From contig WHSR01000033.1 in NCBI GenBank assembly GCA_009379995.1, forward strand, positions 1 to 47,877: a DNA stretch of 47,877 nucleotides. The letters run 5' to 3'. The position numbers were made by a program, and so were the translations under genes. This DNA comes from Streptosporangiales bacterium (GTDB lineage Bacteria > Actinomycetota > Actinomycetes > Streptosporangiales > WHSR01). The notes below the pieces were generated by a model. That model was not told where the DNA came from. It was given only the letters and a program-made list of their open reading frames with translations, and searched no databases. How positions within the stretch are numbered: the first letter of the stretch is position 1; every line of letters begins with the position of its first letter. Positions 1 through 6,901 of this stretch are shown here, one piece after another.

Positions 1-161
1 ACGACCTGCAGGCCCGGCCCATCTACCACCACAAACGCGACTCGATCGAAGCCCACCTCACGATCGTGTTCACCGCCCTGGCCGTCAGCCGCTGGATCGA
101 GAACCAGACAGGCTGGTCGATCCGCAAGTTCGTCCGCACCGGCCGGCAGCCTGTTGAGTAG
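1..161 (+). pseudogene. Transposase C-terminal fragment (IS4/IS1634-type), 5' end outside window
   Basis: An open frame entering from the window edge reads DLQARPIYHHKRDSIEAHL, then FTALAVSRWIENQTGWSIRKF, and stops at TAG 159-161. This matches the C-terminal part of actinobacterial IS4-superfamily (IS1634-like) transposases, including the catalytic-region E in RDSIEAHL. In that family, as I recall it, the protein continues for several tens of residues after the KFVRTARRYR-like segment. Here the similarity breaks at KFVRTG and a stop follows five codons later, so the 3' end looks truncated. The junction lies against the 3' end of a DUF2848 gene on the opposite strand. The catalytic core is outside the window, so activity cannot be judged. 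Confidence 0.75.
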
Positions 162-692
162 GTCGCTGGGCCGACGCAGGGCCGCGAGCGGACCCTGCTG
201 GTACGTGTGCCCGTCGACCCGGCACACCACGGTGGTGCCGTCCCACACCTGGTCGAACGCGCCGCGCTCGACCTCGGACGGCAGAGCCCTCACCGCCGCG
301 CCGAGCGGCTTCGGGCAGGCCGCTTTGGCGGCGGCGATGTCCTCCCGCTCCAGCGCCCGGTCGGTGTGGTCGGAGCCCACGCCGAGGTACCAACGTCCGT
401 CCACTCGGATCAACACGGGCTCGGCCTCACCGGAGGTGCGGTCGCCGGCGACCTCGACGGCCGGCGCTGCAGTCAGCAGCCGCGGGTCGAGCTCGTAGAA
501 CATCGGCACAGCGGGCGGGGGTGGGATACCCGCCCGCGCGAGTTCTTCGATGTGCTCCCGTACCGCCGCCTCGTCCCGGCCGGTGTAACCGGCGATCACC
601 AGCCTGCGGGGACGGAGCGCCAGCGGGCCCGGTGCGCCGGTCACCGACAGCTCGAGGGTCTCGGCCCCTTCGCCGGGGTCGTCGACGTTCAC
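150..692 (-). pseudogene. DUF2848 family protein, 3' end lost at the transposase junction
   Basis: The minus strand from GTG 692-690 reads NVDDPGEGAETLELSV, then LVIAGYTGRDEAAVREHIEE, PPAVPMFYELDPRLLT and GVGSDHTDRALERED. These are the conserved blocks of DUF2848 proteins, which are usually about 220 residues with unknown reaction and often lie near catabolic operons. An AAGGAG ribosome site at 702-697 supports the GTG start. Similarity ends near RRPSDLLNRLP (about position 150). The frame then stays open through the antisense of the transposase fragment to the window edge, so the natural stop was lost. Almost the whole domain remains, so a product with a foreign tail could still fold. It is divergent from the IclR gene at 734, with only 41 bases between the starts, which suggests regulation by that protein. 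Confidence 0.7.
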
Positions 693-733
693 GATGCTCC
701 TTCGGCGGGCCTCCGGTTATCTACGCTGGTCCC

Positions 734-1525
734 ATGGACCGGCGAGCGGACGACGCGGCCGACGGTGCGCCCGACGCGGCGAAGCCTCCCCGGACCATCC
801 AGTCGGTGGAACGCGCGCACGCCGTCCTGACCGCGCTGGCGCGCGCTTCCGGTCCGCTCACCGCGGCGCAGGTGGCCGAGCGCACGGCGCTCAACCGAAC
901 TGTCGCGCACCGGCTGCTGAAAACCCTCGGGGGGCTCAACCTGGTCTTGGAGCGCCGCGGCAGGTTCGAGCTCGGGCCCGAGACCCTCAACCTCGGGTAC
1001 GCCTACCTCGACCGCCTGCCGGTACGCCGCCCCGCGTTGTTCTATGCCGTCAACATGAGCCTGCAGGCCGTGCAGGACCACACGCTCGTCATCAGCATCG
1101 CGGTGCCGGTGGCCGAGGAGCTCACCATCATCGACCAGGTGTGGGGGCCCAATTCCCCGGTCGACGCGATTCTCGACATCGGGACGCGCCTGCCGCTCGC
1201 CACCAGCGCCTCCGGGCGGGCCTACCTCGCGTACTGCCCGGCCGAGCACGCCGAAAGGCTGGTGGGAGGCGAGCGCCTCGACGAGATCCGGCCGATCCTC
1301 GAGCAGGTTCGCGGTACCCGCCTGTCCTTCTCCCGGGACGAGGTGAGAGCGGGCATCGCCGCCATCGCGAGCCCGGTGCTCGGCCGCGACGGACACTCGA
1401 TCGCCTGTATCAACGTTTCCGGAAAGCTGGACGACTCGGACCTCACCCCGGAATCGGAGATCGCCAGGCAGGTGCGACGGTCCGCGGAATGGATCGAACG
1501 GAGCGTGCCGTCTTCCGCGGGCTGA
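734..1525 (+). CDS. IclR family transcriptional regulator
   Basis: This 263-residue protein has the IclR layout. An N-terminal winged helix-turn-helix covers about residues 20-80 (SVERAHAVLTALARASGPLT, then VAERTALNRTVAHRLLKTL). An effector-binding domain follows, with LPLATSASGRAYLAYCP, the conserved signature around the ligand pocket, and IASPVLGRDG near the end. The frame is open further upstream to 521, but that part is antisense to the DUF2848 gene. ATG 734 gives the usual family length. IclR proteins normally control an adjacent catabolic gene; here the divergent DUF2848 gene and the convergent monooxygenase gene are candidates. The effector is unknown. Confidence 0.88.
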   Translation: MDRRADDAADGAPDAAKPPRTIQSVERAHAVLTALARASGPLTAAQVAERTALNRTVAHRLLKTLGGLNLVLERRGRFELGPETLNLGYAYLDRLPVRRPALFYAVNMSLQAVQDHTLVISIAVPVAEELTIIDQVWGPNSPVDAILDIGTRLPLATSASGRAYLAYCPAEHAERLVGGERLDEIRPILEQVRGTRLSFSRDEVRAGIAAIASPVLGRDGHSIACINVSGKLDDSDLTPESEIARQVRRSAEWIERSVPSSAG

Positions 1526-1530
1526 GCCAA

Positions 1531-2715
1531 TCAACTCGGCACTCGCCTTTCCTCGGCGTAGCGGGTCGGGACGAAGTCCCGCAGCCGCGGCAGCACGTGC
1601 TCTCCGAGCCTGCGAATATTCGCCATCGTCATGCGGTGGTCCATCGTGGCGATCTGTACGAACGGCAGGAACGTCCCCATCCCGGTGCGCTCGAACAGTT
1701 CCTCCAGACGCCGGACCACCGTGTCCGGGCTACCCACGACGACCAGCCCGTCGCGCTCCATTTCCTCGAACGTATGGTCGTTATGGGAGAACAGTTCACT
1801 CTTCGTCTTGGTGACGCGCTGGTGTGAGGCGTCGGTGAGGTATCCCGGCGGGAACCACATCGGCACCGGTCCGGTGAGCAGCCGGTTGAAGAAGTACTCG
1901 ACGTGCGGCCGATACTCCTCCCGCGCCGACTCGTCGGTCTCGCCCACGTAGACGGGCATGGCGCAGCCGATCTGCTCCGGATGTGCGGTGTAGCCGTACC
2001 GCCGCGCCGCCTCCCGGAACTCCTCGGCGATCGCGACGAGACGGTCCTCCTTGGTGAAGGTCTGCAGGTAGACGTAGCGGTGCTGGGCGGTCCAGTCGAC
2101 GGTCTCGGCGCTGCCCTGCGAGGGGATCCAGATCGGCGGGTGGGGTTGCTGCACCGGGCGCGGCCAGGTGTTCACGTAGTCGAAGTGGAAATGCTTGCCG
2201 TACCACGGGAACGGTCCCGGTTTCGACCACGCGTCCACTATGAGGTCGTGCGCCTCGTGGAACCGCTCACGCGAGTCGTTGGGATTGAGGCCGAACGTCG
2301 AGTACTCGAAACCGATGCCGCGCACGAAACCCGACAGCACCCTGCCGCCGGAGAGCACGTCCAGCATCGCCACCTGCTCGGCGATCAGCAGCGGGTTGTG
2401 GATGGAGATCGCGTTGCCCAGGATCGCTATCTGCTTGTCCGGAATGCGTTGCACCAGCGCCGACGCGATGATGTTGGGGTTCGGCATCGTGCCGTAGGCG
2501 TTCTGGTGGTGTTCGTTCACCGACACCCCGTCGAACCCGACCTCGGCGGCGTACGTCAGCTCGTCCAGGTAGCGCTTGTACAGCTCGACGCCCTTCGCCG
2601 GGTCGTAGAGACGGTTGGACAGCGTCACCCATGCCGACTCCGGGACCGACTTGGGCACCGCCTCGCCGACCTCGGGGGTGGCGTACGGCATGAGATGGAA
2701 GGCGAGGAAACGCAT
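1531..2715 (-). CDS. LLM class flavin-dependent monooxygenase (luciferase-like)
   Basis: A 394-residue luciferase-like TIM-barrel protein that should use FMNH2 supplied by a separate reductase to oxygenate a small substrate. Recognisable blocks are the N-terminal FLAFHLMPYATP strand, FDGVSVNEHHQNAYG, AEQVAMLDVLSGGRVLSGFV (typical LLM motif), and VGSPDTVVRRLEEL near the C-terminus. Closest types appear to be long-chain alkane or nitrilotriacetate-like LLM proteins, but the substrate cannot be told. ATG 2715 is preceded by an AAGGA site. It lies 27 bases downstream of an alpha/beta hydrolase gene on the same strand, probably one transcript, and converges on the IclR gene with a 5-base gap. Confidence 0.87.
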   Translation of the reverse strand: MRFLAFHLMPYATPEVGEAVPKSVPESAWVTLSNRLYDPAKGVELYKRYLDELTYAAEVGFDGVSVNEHHQNAYGTMPNPNIIASALVQRIPDKQIAILGNAISIHNPLLIAEQVAMLDVLSGGRVLSGFVRGIGFEYSTFGLNPNDSRERFHEAHDLIVDAWSKPGPFPWYGKHFHFDYVNTWPRPVQQPHPPIWIPSQGSAETVDWTAQHRYVYLQTFTKEDRLVAIAEEFREAARRYGYTAHPEQIGCAMPVYVGETDESAREEYRPHVEYFFNRLLTGPVPMWFPPGYLTDASHQRVTKTKSELFSHNDHTFEEMERDGLVVVGSPDTVVRRLEELFERTGMGTFLPFVQIATMDHRMTMANIRRLGEHVLPRLRDFVPTRYAEERRVPS

Positions 2716-2742
2716 GAGCCGTCCTTCCGCGGGTCAGCACAT

Positions 2743-3510
2743 CTAGGGGGAGAGCTTCTTCTCGAGGAACTGCACGATCCGTACCGCCGCGCCCTCGGGG
2801 TCCTCGTGATGCGGGTGGTGGCCGACCCCCGGCAGCAACGCCACCTGGGCGTCGGGCAGCAGGGAAGCATAGAGGTCCGTGTGGCTCGGTGGGACGATCC
2901 GGTCCAGCTCTCCGTGCAGCAGCAGGGTTGGCCGGTTGATCCAGCGCAGGCGTTCGGCGAGGCGTGGGCTGAACAGCCGTGGGGACCAGCCGAACTGCGC
3001 GGTCATCGACCGGTTCCTGATCCACTCGATCGACGTCGTGTCGGCCGGCGGCGGGGCCTTGTCGGGGTCGGCGTACGCGCGCTGCCGGAACTCCTCGGGC
3101 TCGAGAAGGAACACGTCGGCGACCGGAGCGTCCTCGCGCAACAGCCCCAGCGGGGAGGTCAGGACCAGGGCGCGGAGCCTCTCCGGGTGGCGGAACGCGA
3201 ACTCGGCGGCCATCCAGGCGCCGAGCGAGTGGCCCGCGAGGACGATGCCGTCGGCCGGGAGGTAGGTCTCGATGAAGCTCCGGTAGAAGAGGGCCATGTC
3301 CTCCATGTCCCGGATCCACGGCACGCGGTCGGTCGACCCGAAGCCCGGATGCTCCGGAACGACGACGCGGTAGCTCTCGGCGAGCCGGGACAGGAACGCG
3401 TCCCAAGGGTCACGCCCGGACAGACCGTGCAACCAGAGCAGGGGCACCCCGTCTCCTCGGTCGAGGAAAGAGAGGCGTACCCCTTCGAATTCCACAAATG
3501 AGTCGGTCAT
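2743..3510 (-). CDS. Alpha/beta hydrolase
   Basis: A 255-residue alpha/beta-fold hydrolase. The oxyanion-hole motif LLWLHGLSG is at about residues 24-32. The nucleophile elbow is GHSLG, and the acid LLHGELDRIVPP and histidine GVGHHPHHEDPEG blocks lie near the C-terminus, so a complete Ser-Asp-His triad is present. No signal peptide is visible, so it is cytoplasmic. It is first in a two-gene transcript with the LLM monooxygenase. Ester, lactone or C-C bond hydrolysis of the oxygenated product is a reasonable guess, not a demonstrated role. The ribosome site before ATG 3510 is weak. Confidence 0.87.
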   Translation of the reverse strand: MTDSFVEFEGVRLSFLDRGDGVPLLWLHGLSGRDPWDAFLSRLAESYRVVVPEHPGFGSTDRVPWIRDMEDMALFYRSFIETYLPADGIVLAGHSLGAWMAAEFAFRHPERLRALVLTSPLGLLREDAPVADVFLLEPEEFRQRAYADPDKAPPPADTTSIEWIRNRSMTAQFGWSPRLFSPRLAERLRWINRPTLLLHGELDRIVPPSHTDLYASLLPDAQVALLPGVGHHPHHEDPEGAAVRIVQFLEKKLSP

Positions 3511-3623
3511 GCCTTAGCGGCGTCTCCGTTCGCAATGGGAACAAGGCGTGCCCCATGGCTACGGTAGGTTTCGCCCTACTGTCGATGCAAGGCCCAGGCT
3601 TCGGACACCGCGCTGGGATGGTA

Positions 3624-3652
3624 TTGAGCATTCATCCACAGCTCGGTAAAGT
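3624..3652 (+). promoter_or_regulatory. Housekeeping-type promoter for the 3709-6901 operon
   Basis: TTGAGC (3624-3629) and TAAAGT (3647-3652) are separated by 17 bases and fit a HrdB/RpoD-type promoter. A transcript would start near 3659 and carry a leader of about 50 bases. The site lies in the only long gap upstream of the YbaB-like gene. Confidence 0.5.
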
Positions 3653-3664
3653 TCGTACATTCGT

Positions 3665-3679
3665 CCCCCCGGCGGGGGG
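3665..3679 (+). promoter_or_regulatory. GC hairpin in the operon leader
   Basis: Six C, three bases (GGC), six G form a compact palindrome just downstream of the predicted transcription start and 30 bases upstream of ATG 3709. It could be an operator or an mRNA hairpin. A terminator is unlikely because no T-run follows and a gene start is next. Confidence 0.4.
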
Positions 3680-3708
3680 ATAAGCGGGGGCACAGTGAGG
3701 ACAGGGGG

Positions 3709-4059
3709 ATGGACCTCAGGGAGCACCTTGAGCAGATGCGGCGCGGGTTAGAGGAGCGCCGCAGGGCACTTCAAGATGACCTGAACGAGCTCGCAGCACG
3801 CGAGTTCACCGGTCAAGACGGGGATGGCTGCGTCCGGGTTACTGTCGACGGGCGCGGCGCGGTGCGTGGGGTAAAGGTCGATCCGAAGCGGTTCCGCACC
3901 ATTAAGGGCGACGAGCTCGGCCGGAGGGTAGTCGAGGCTGTGCGGGCGGCACGCAGTGCCTCCGCGAAGGGAGCCGGTGACGCCCTCAAGCGTCTGTCCG
4001 GTGACGACACCGAGGCCCTCCAGAGGCTCCGCGACACACTCACGCGAGATCGCGAGTGA
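3709..4059 (+). CDS. YbaB/EbfC-like protein
   Basis: A 116-residue protein starting MDLREHLEQMRRGLEERRRA, a coiled-coil N-terminal helix. The strand-turn-strand block VRVTVDGRGAVRGVKVDPKR matches YbaB/EbfC nucleoid-associated proteins, followed by a helical C-terminus. In actinomycetes such proteins are often encoded next to WXG100/type VII secretion-like genes rather than next to dnaX, and that is the case here. It is the first gene of a five-gene operon. DNA binding is a family property, not shown here. A GGACAGGGGG ribosome site precedes ATG. Confidence 0.75.
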   Translation: MDLREHLEQMRRGLEERRRALQDDLNELAAREFTGQDGDGCVRVTVDGRGAVRGVKVDPKRFRTIKGDELGRRVVEAVRAARSASAKGAGDALKRLSGDDTEALQRLRDTLTRDRE

Positions 4060-4080
4060 GCTCGGCCAAGGGGGCAGCAG

Positions 4081-4473
4081 ATGCCAGAGCCAGACAGCAT
4101 CGACGCATTGATGCGCGAACTGCGCAGGTTTCGAGAAGAGCTTCCCAAGTGGGCAGACGCACTTACCGGGCAGGAGGCGCGCGGGGAGAGCGAGGGTGGA
4201 TCCGTCCGCGCCTCATGTAATGCCTCGGGGGACGTCACCCGGGTCGAGTTCGCCGGCTACTTCCTGCAGGCCGCCGGCGCCAGCCGAGTAGAGGCCGCGA
4301 TCCTGGGGGCGCTGCAGGACGCCCAGGCCGCCGCCGAGCGGCTGGTGACCGACCATCAGGAGAAGCTTTCGTTCATGGGGCAACCGGTCGGCCAGGTGCT
4401 CTCCGGGAAGAGGTCGTTGTCCGACCTGCTCGGGACCCCGCCCAGCACCCAGCGTTCCGAGGAGGACCGATGA
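4081..4473 (+). CDS. Second YbaB-like protein
   Basis: A 130-residue protein with the same layout as its upstream neighbour: an N-terminal helix (IDALMRELRRFREELPKWAD), a short beta segment (GGSVRASCNASGDVTRVEFA) and helices rich in alanine. It differs from classic YbaB in its C-terminal extension (GQVLSGKRSLSDLLGTPP). It lies 21 bases after the first YbaB-like gene and overlaps the next gene by four bases (ATGA), so translation is probably coupled. Two YbaB-like proteins in a row suggest a heteromer; that is inference. Confidence 0.65.
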   Translation: MPEPDSIDALMRELRRFREELPKWADALTGQEARGESEGGSVRASCNASGDVTRVEFAGYFLQAAGASRVEAAILGALQDAQAAAERLVTDHQEKLSFMGQPVGQVLSGKRSLSDLLGTPPSTQRSEEDR

Positions 4474-4811
4474 GTGGCTTCAGTGTCGACGTGGAGAGCT
4501 TGGGGCGCTTCCGCGCCGCGGTGGAGCGAGCGCAGGACCAAGTCAGCAAGCTGAAAAGTCTCGCGGAGGGGGCCAGGCTGGGGCCGGGCACCTTCACGCG
4601 CACTCCGGGCGGTCAGCGTGCCGACGCGGCGCACGCGGAGATGCTTGAGGGCATCGGCAAGGCGCTAAATACGGCGGTCGGGCGGCTGCGGAAGGTCGCC
4701 GAGGCGACCGGAAAGACGATGGACAACTACAAGGGCGTCGACGAAAAACACGCGGCGGCCATGTCCGGGATCGAGGAGCAGCTCGACATCAGACGGGGGC
4801 ACCAGCCATGA
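4470..4811 (+). CDS. WXG100/ESX-like helical protein
   Basis: A 113-residue, almost entirely helical protein in the size range of WXG100-superfamily proteins. It has helix 1 (DVESLGRFRAAVERAQDQVS), a loop and helix 2 (GKALNTAVGRLRKVAEATGK) ending DNYKGVDEKHAAAMSGIEEQ. The usual W-x-G turn is not evident; the loop reads GTFTRTPGGQRADAA. The C-terminal YKGVDEKHA resembles ESX-type tails. It overlaps its upstream and downstream neighbours by four bases each, so all three genes are one translational unit. No ESX secretion ATPase or membrane component is in the window. Confidence 0.6.
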   Translation: MSGFSVDVESLGRFRAAVERAQDQVSKLKSLAEGARLGPGTFTRTPGGQRADAAHAEMLEGIGKALNTAVGRLRKVAEATGKTMDNYKGVDEKHAAAMSGIEEQLDIRRGHQP

Positions 4812-5701
4812 GAATTCCAACGCGCGAGGAGTTCGCGCCGCTGCCCAAGGCCATAGCCATGGTCGGGGGGCCCGACCCGCTGGAGGTCCTTCCGCAGCTG
4901 GAGAACGAACTCGAGGCGGTCGCCGGGTCGACCGCGCAGGTACGGGAGATGGCCGCCGGGTTCCGAAGCACCGCCGACGACCTGGAAACCGAGGCGGGCG
5001 CGGTCACCTGGGAGGGGGAGGCCTCCGACCAATTCCGTTCCAAGACCGCCGAGGTGGCGCAGTCACTACGGACCGCAGCCGACAACCTGGATGCCGCGGC
5101 CGACCAAGACGACGACTCCTCGGAGGAAATCAAGGACACAATTAGAAAGATCCTGCAGGGCATCGCCGTCACCGCCGCCCTCGTCGGAGCGATTCTTGTT
5201 TTCATAGCTGTGGGCTGGGAAGTTGCCGCCATCGTGATGGTGCTCGGGGCCCTATTCTTGGCCATAGCCGCGCTGGCGGAGTTCATAGCTTTCTTCCTGG
5301 ACCAGATTTGGTGGCTGGGCGAGAAACTGTACGAAGGGATCAAGATAATCCTGGAGAATGTCGACGACGTGCTCCGCGGCGCTGGCGACGTGGCAGACCG
5401 CGTGCTGGACACCGTCGGCGACGCGGCGGATAGTGTCCTCGACTCCGCCGGCGATGCGGCGGACAGCGTGCTGGACACCGGCGGTGACGCGGCGGATAGC
5501 GTGCTCGACTCCGCCGGCGACGTGGCCGACGACCTCGGCGACACGATCGGCGGTCCGGCCGAACCCATCGGTGACGCGGCGGATAGCGTGCTCGATACCG
5601 CCGGCGACGTGGTGGAGGGCGGTCTCGATACCGCCGGCGATGTGGTGGAGGGCGGTCTCGACACCGTTGGCGACGCGGCCGACACCATCCTTCCTGGGTG
5701 A
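4808..5701 (+). CDS. WXG100-like membrane protein with 11-residue repeat tail
   Basis: A 297-residue protein with three parts. Residues about 30-105 are helical and contain the WXG-type turn TWEGEASDQFR. Residues about 115-170 hold two adjacent hydrophobic helices (IAVTAALVGAILVFIAVGW and AAIVMVLGALFLAIAALAEF). Residues 193-296 are about nine copies of an 11-residue unit of the form GDAADSVLDSA, acidic and amphipathic. The layout resembles type VII-secreted or membrane-anchored proteins with a WXG domain. It sits in the middle of the operon, overlapping the previous gene by four bases. The function is not known. The repeat tail is its most unusual feature. Confidence 0.7.
   Translation: MRIPTREEFAPLPKAIAMVGGPDPLEVLPQLENELEAVAGSTAQVREMAAGFRSTADDLETEAGAVTWEGEASDQFRSKTAEVAQSLRTAADNLDAAADQDDDSSEEIKDTIRKILQGIAVTAALVGAILVFIAVGWEVAAIVMVLGALFLAIAALAEFIAFFLDQIWWLGEKLYEGIKIILENVDDVLRGAGDVADRVLDTVGDAADSVLDSAGDAADSVLDTGGDAADSVLDSAGDVADDLGDTIGGPAEPIGDAADSVLDTAGDVVEGGLDTAGDVVEGGLDTVGDAADTILPG
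5384..5698 (+). repeat. 33-bp coding tandem repeat (11-residue units)
   Basis: About nine units, each encoding a variant of GD-A/V-AD-S-VLD-T/S-A/V. Examples are GDVADRVLDTV, GDAADSVLDSA, GDAADSVLDTG and GDVVEGGLDTA. One irregular stretch (DDLGDTIGGPAEPI) interrupts the series. Units are partly identical at the DNA level, which favours copy-number change by slippage. Confidence 0.85.
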
Positions 5702-5707
5702 CTTGCT

Positions 5708-6901
5708 GTGACGGCGACTTTCTCACGGCTTTTCCCGCCGGCGCGTGGTGTGGCCGTAGGTCAGCTTGCCCCTCGGATACGGAGACCCCGTTGGCAGCTC
5801 CGTTTGATGGCGGGTGTGGTAGTTGTAATGGCCGTGCTCGTCGTCGTGGAGGCCGCCTTTCTGCTGTTTGTGACTCGAACCGAGTCCAACATCGAGTTGT
5901 GGCTCCTTCTGATCATCATGACCATAGTGTTCGGCGCCTCAACCGTTGATGCCTACGTCACCAGCAGACCGACGGAACTCGTAGTGCGCCTGGATGCGGC
6001 CGGGATCGAGGGCGTCGCCGGAGAATACTCCTTGAACATTCCGTGGAGCAGCGTGGAACGGCTGTGGGTCGTACGCAGTGGACCTGAGTGCCCCGTCTTG
6101 TGCGTAGCAGCCAGCGATCCCTTCCGATTTCGGCCTAGAGGCCCCCGCTGGCGCCTCAAGACGTACGCGAACCGGCACCTGTTCGGTACCCCGCTGGCCA
6201 CCCCCCTGGTCAACACAGGACTGAGCGAGCCCGGCCTGCTGGACGCCGCGCGAGAGTACCTCGAACGCGACGGCGCTGGTTCTGGCCGGCCGACAGCCCT
6301 GGGCGGGGCCTCTCCGGTCGATGACGGGCAGCCCTCTCCCACCCACCACCGATTCCGTCGCCGGCTGGCGGCCGGCCTGGCGGCGCTCGTCATCGCGGTC
6401 GCCGGCGTCGTCTGGCTCAGCGCCGTTGCGGGACTCCAAACGACGGGATCGGCAGCCGGGGGTTTGGACACTCTGTGGACGGTGATTGTCCTCGTCGTGG
6501 CCGTGGTGGCTACACTCATGCTCCCGATTGCCGGTACCAGGCTCTACCACGCCATCGTGCTCTTCGGCGACGAGGCCGGGCGTTTCCGCGAGCCGGTGCT
6601 GAGGGTGGGTCCGGACGGGGTCGAACACGTCGTTCGCGGCAAGTCGGCGCGCCTGCCGTGGCCGGCGGTACAGCGCGTCTATCCGGCGGGCAACGGGTCC
6701 CGCTCGCGATTCGTGTGTGTCACGACGGCCGACCCACTGGCCTTGGTGCCGCGGGTGCGCGACTGGTCGGCCAGGGCCAAGCAGAACGAGCGGAGATACG
6801 GCGCACCCGTCGCCGTCTCGCTCGCCGGCTCCGGGCTCACCGAGGAAGATCTCCTGAACGCCGTGCGGCACTATTCCGGGAAGCGGGTCACCGTCGGCTA
6901 G
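5708..6901 (+). CDS. Membrane protein with two PH-like repeats
   Basis: A 397-residue protein with two similar halves, each a pair of transmembrane helices followed by a soluble module of about 90 residues. First half: LMAGVVVVMAVLVVVEAAFL and LLLIIMTIVFGAS, then GIEGVAGEYSLNIPWSSVERL. Second half: LAALVIAVAGVVWLSAVAGL and VIVLVVAVVATLMLPIAG, then GVEHVVRGKSARLPWPAVQRV. The soluble modules look like bacterial PH-like domains, with the motif LPW-x-x-V-x-R-V in both. This indicates an internal duplication. GTG 5708 is seven bases after the previous stop, so it belongs to the operon. The specific function is unknown; a partner of the upstream membrane protein is plausible. Confidence 0.7.
   Translation: MTATFSRLFPPARGVAVGQLAPRIRRPRWQLRLMAGVVVVMAVLVVVEAAFLLFVTRTESNIELWLLLIIMTIVFGASTVDAYVTSRPTELVVRLDAAGIEGVAGEYSLNIPWSSVERLWVVRSGPECPVLCVAASDPFRFRPRGPRWRLKTYANRHLFGTPLATPLVNTGLSEPGLLDAAREYLERDGAGSGRPTALGGASPVDDGQPSPTHHRFRRRLAAGLAALVIAVAGVVWLSAVAGLQTTGSAAGGLDTLWTVIVLVVAVVATLMLPIAGTRLYHAIVLFGDEAGRFREPVLRVGPDGVEHVVRGKSARLPWPAVQRVYPAGNGSRSRFVCVTTADPLALVPRVRDWSARAKQNERRYGAPVAVSLAGSGLTEEDLLNAVRHYSGKRVTVG

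Noticed and set aside
1903..3501. 532-codon plus-strand open frame across the LLM and hydrolase genes
   Set aside because: It is antisense to two well-recognised genes and has no domain of its own.
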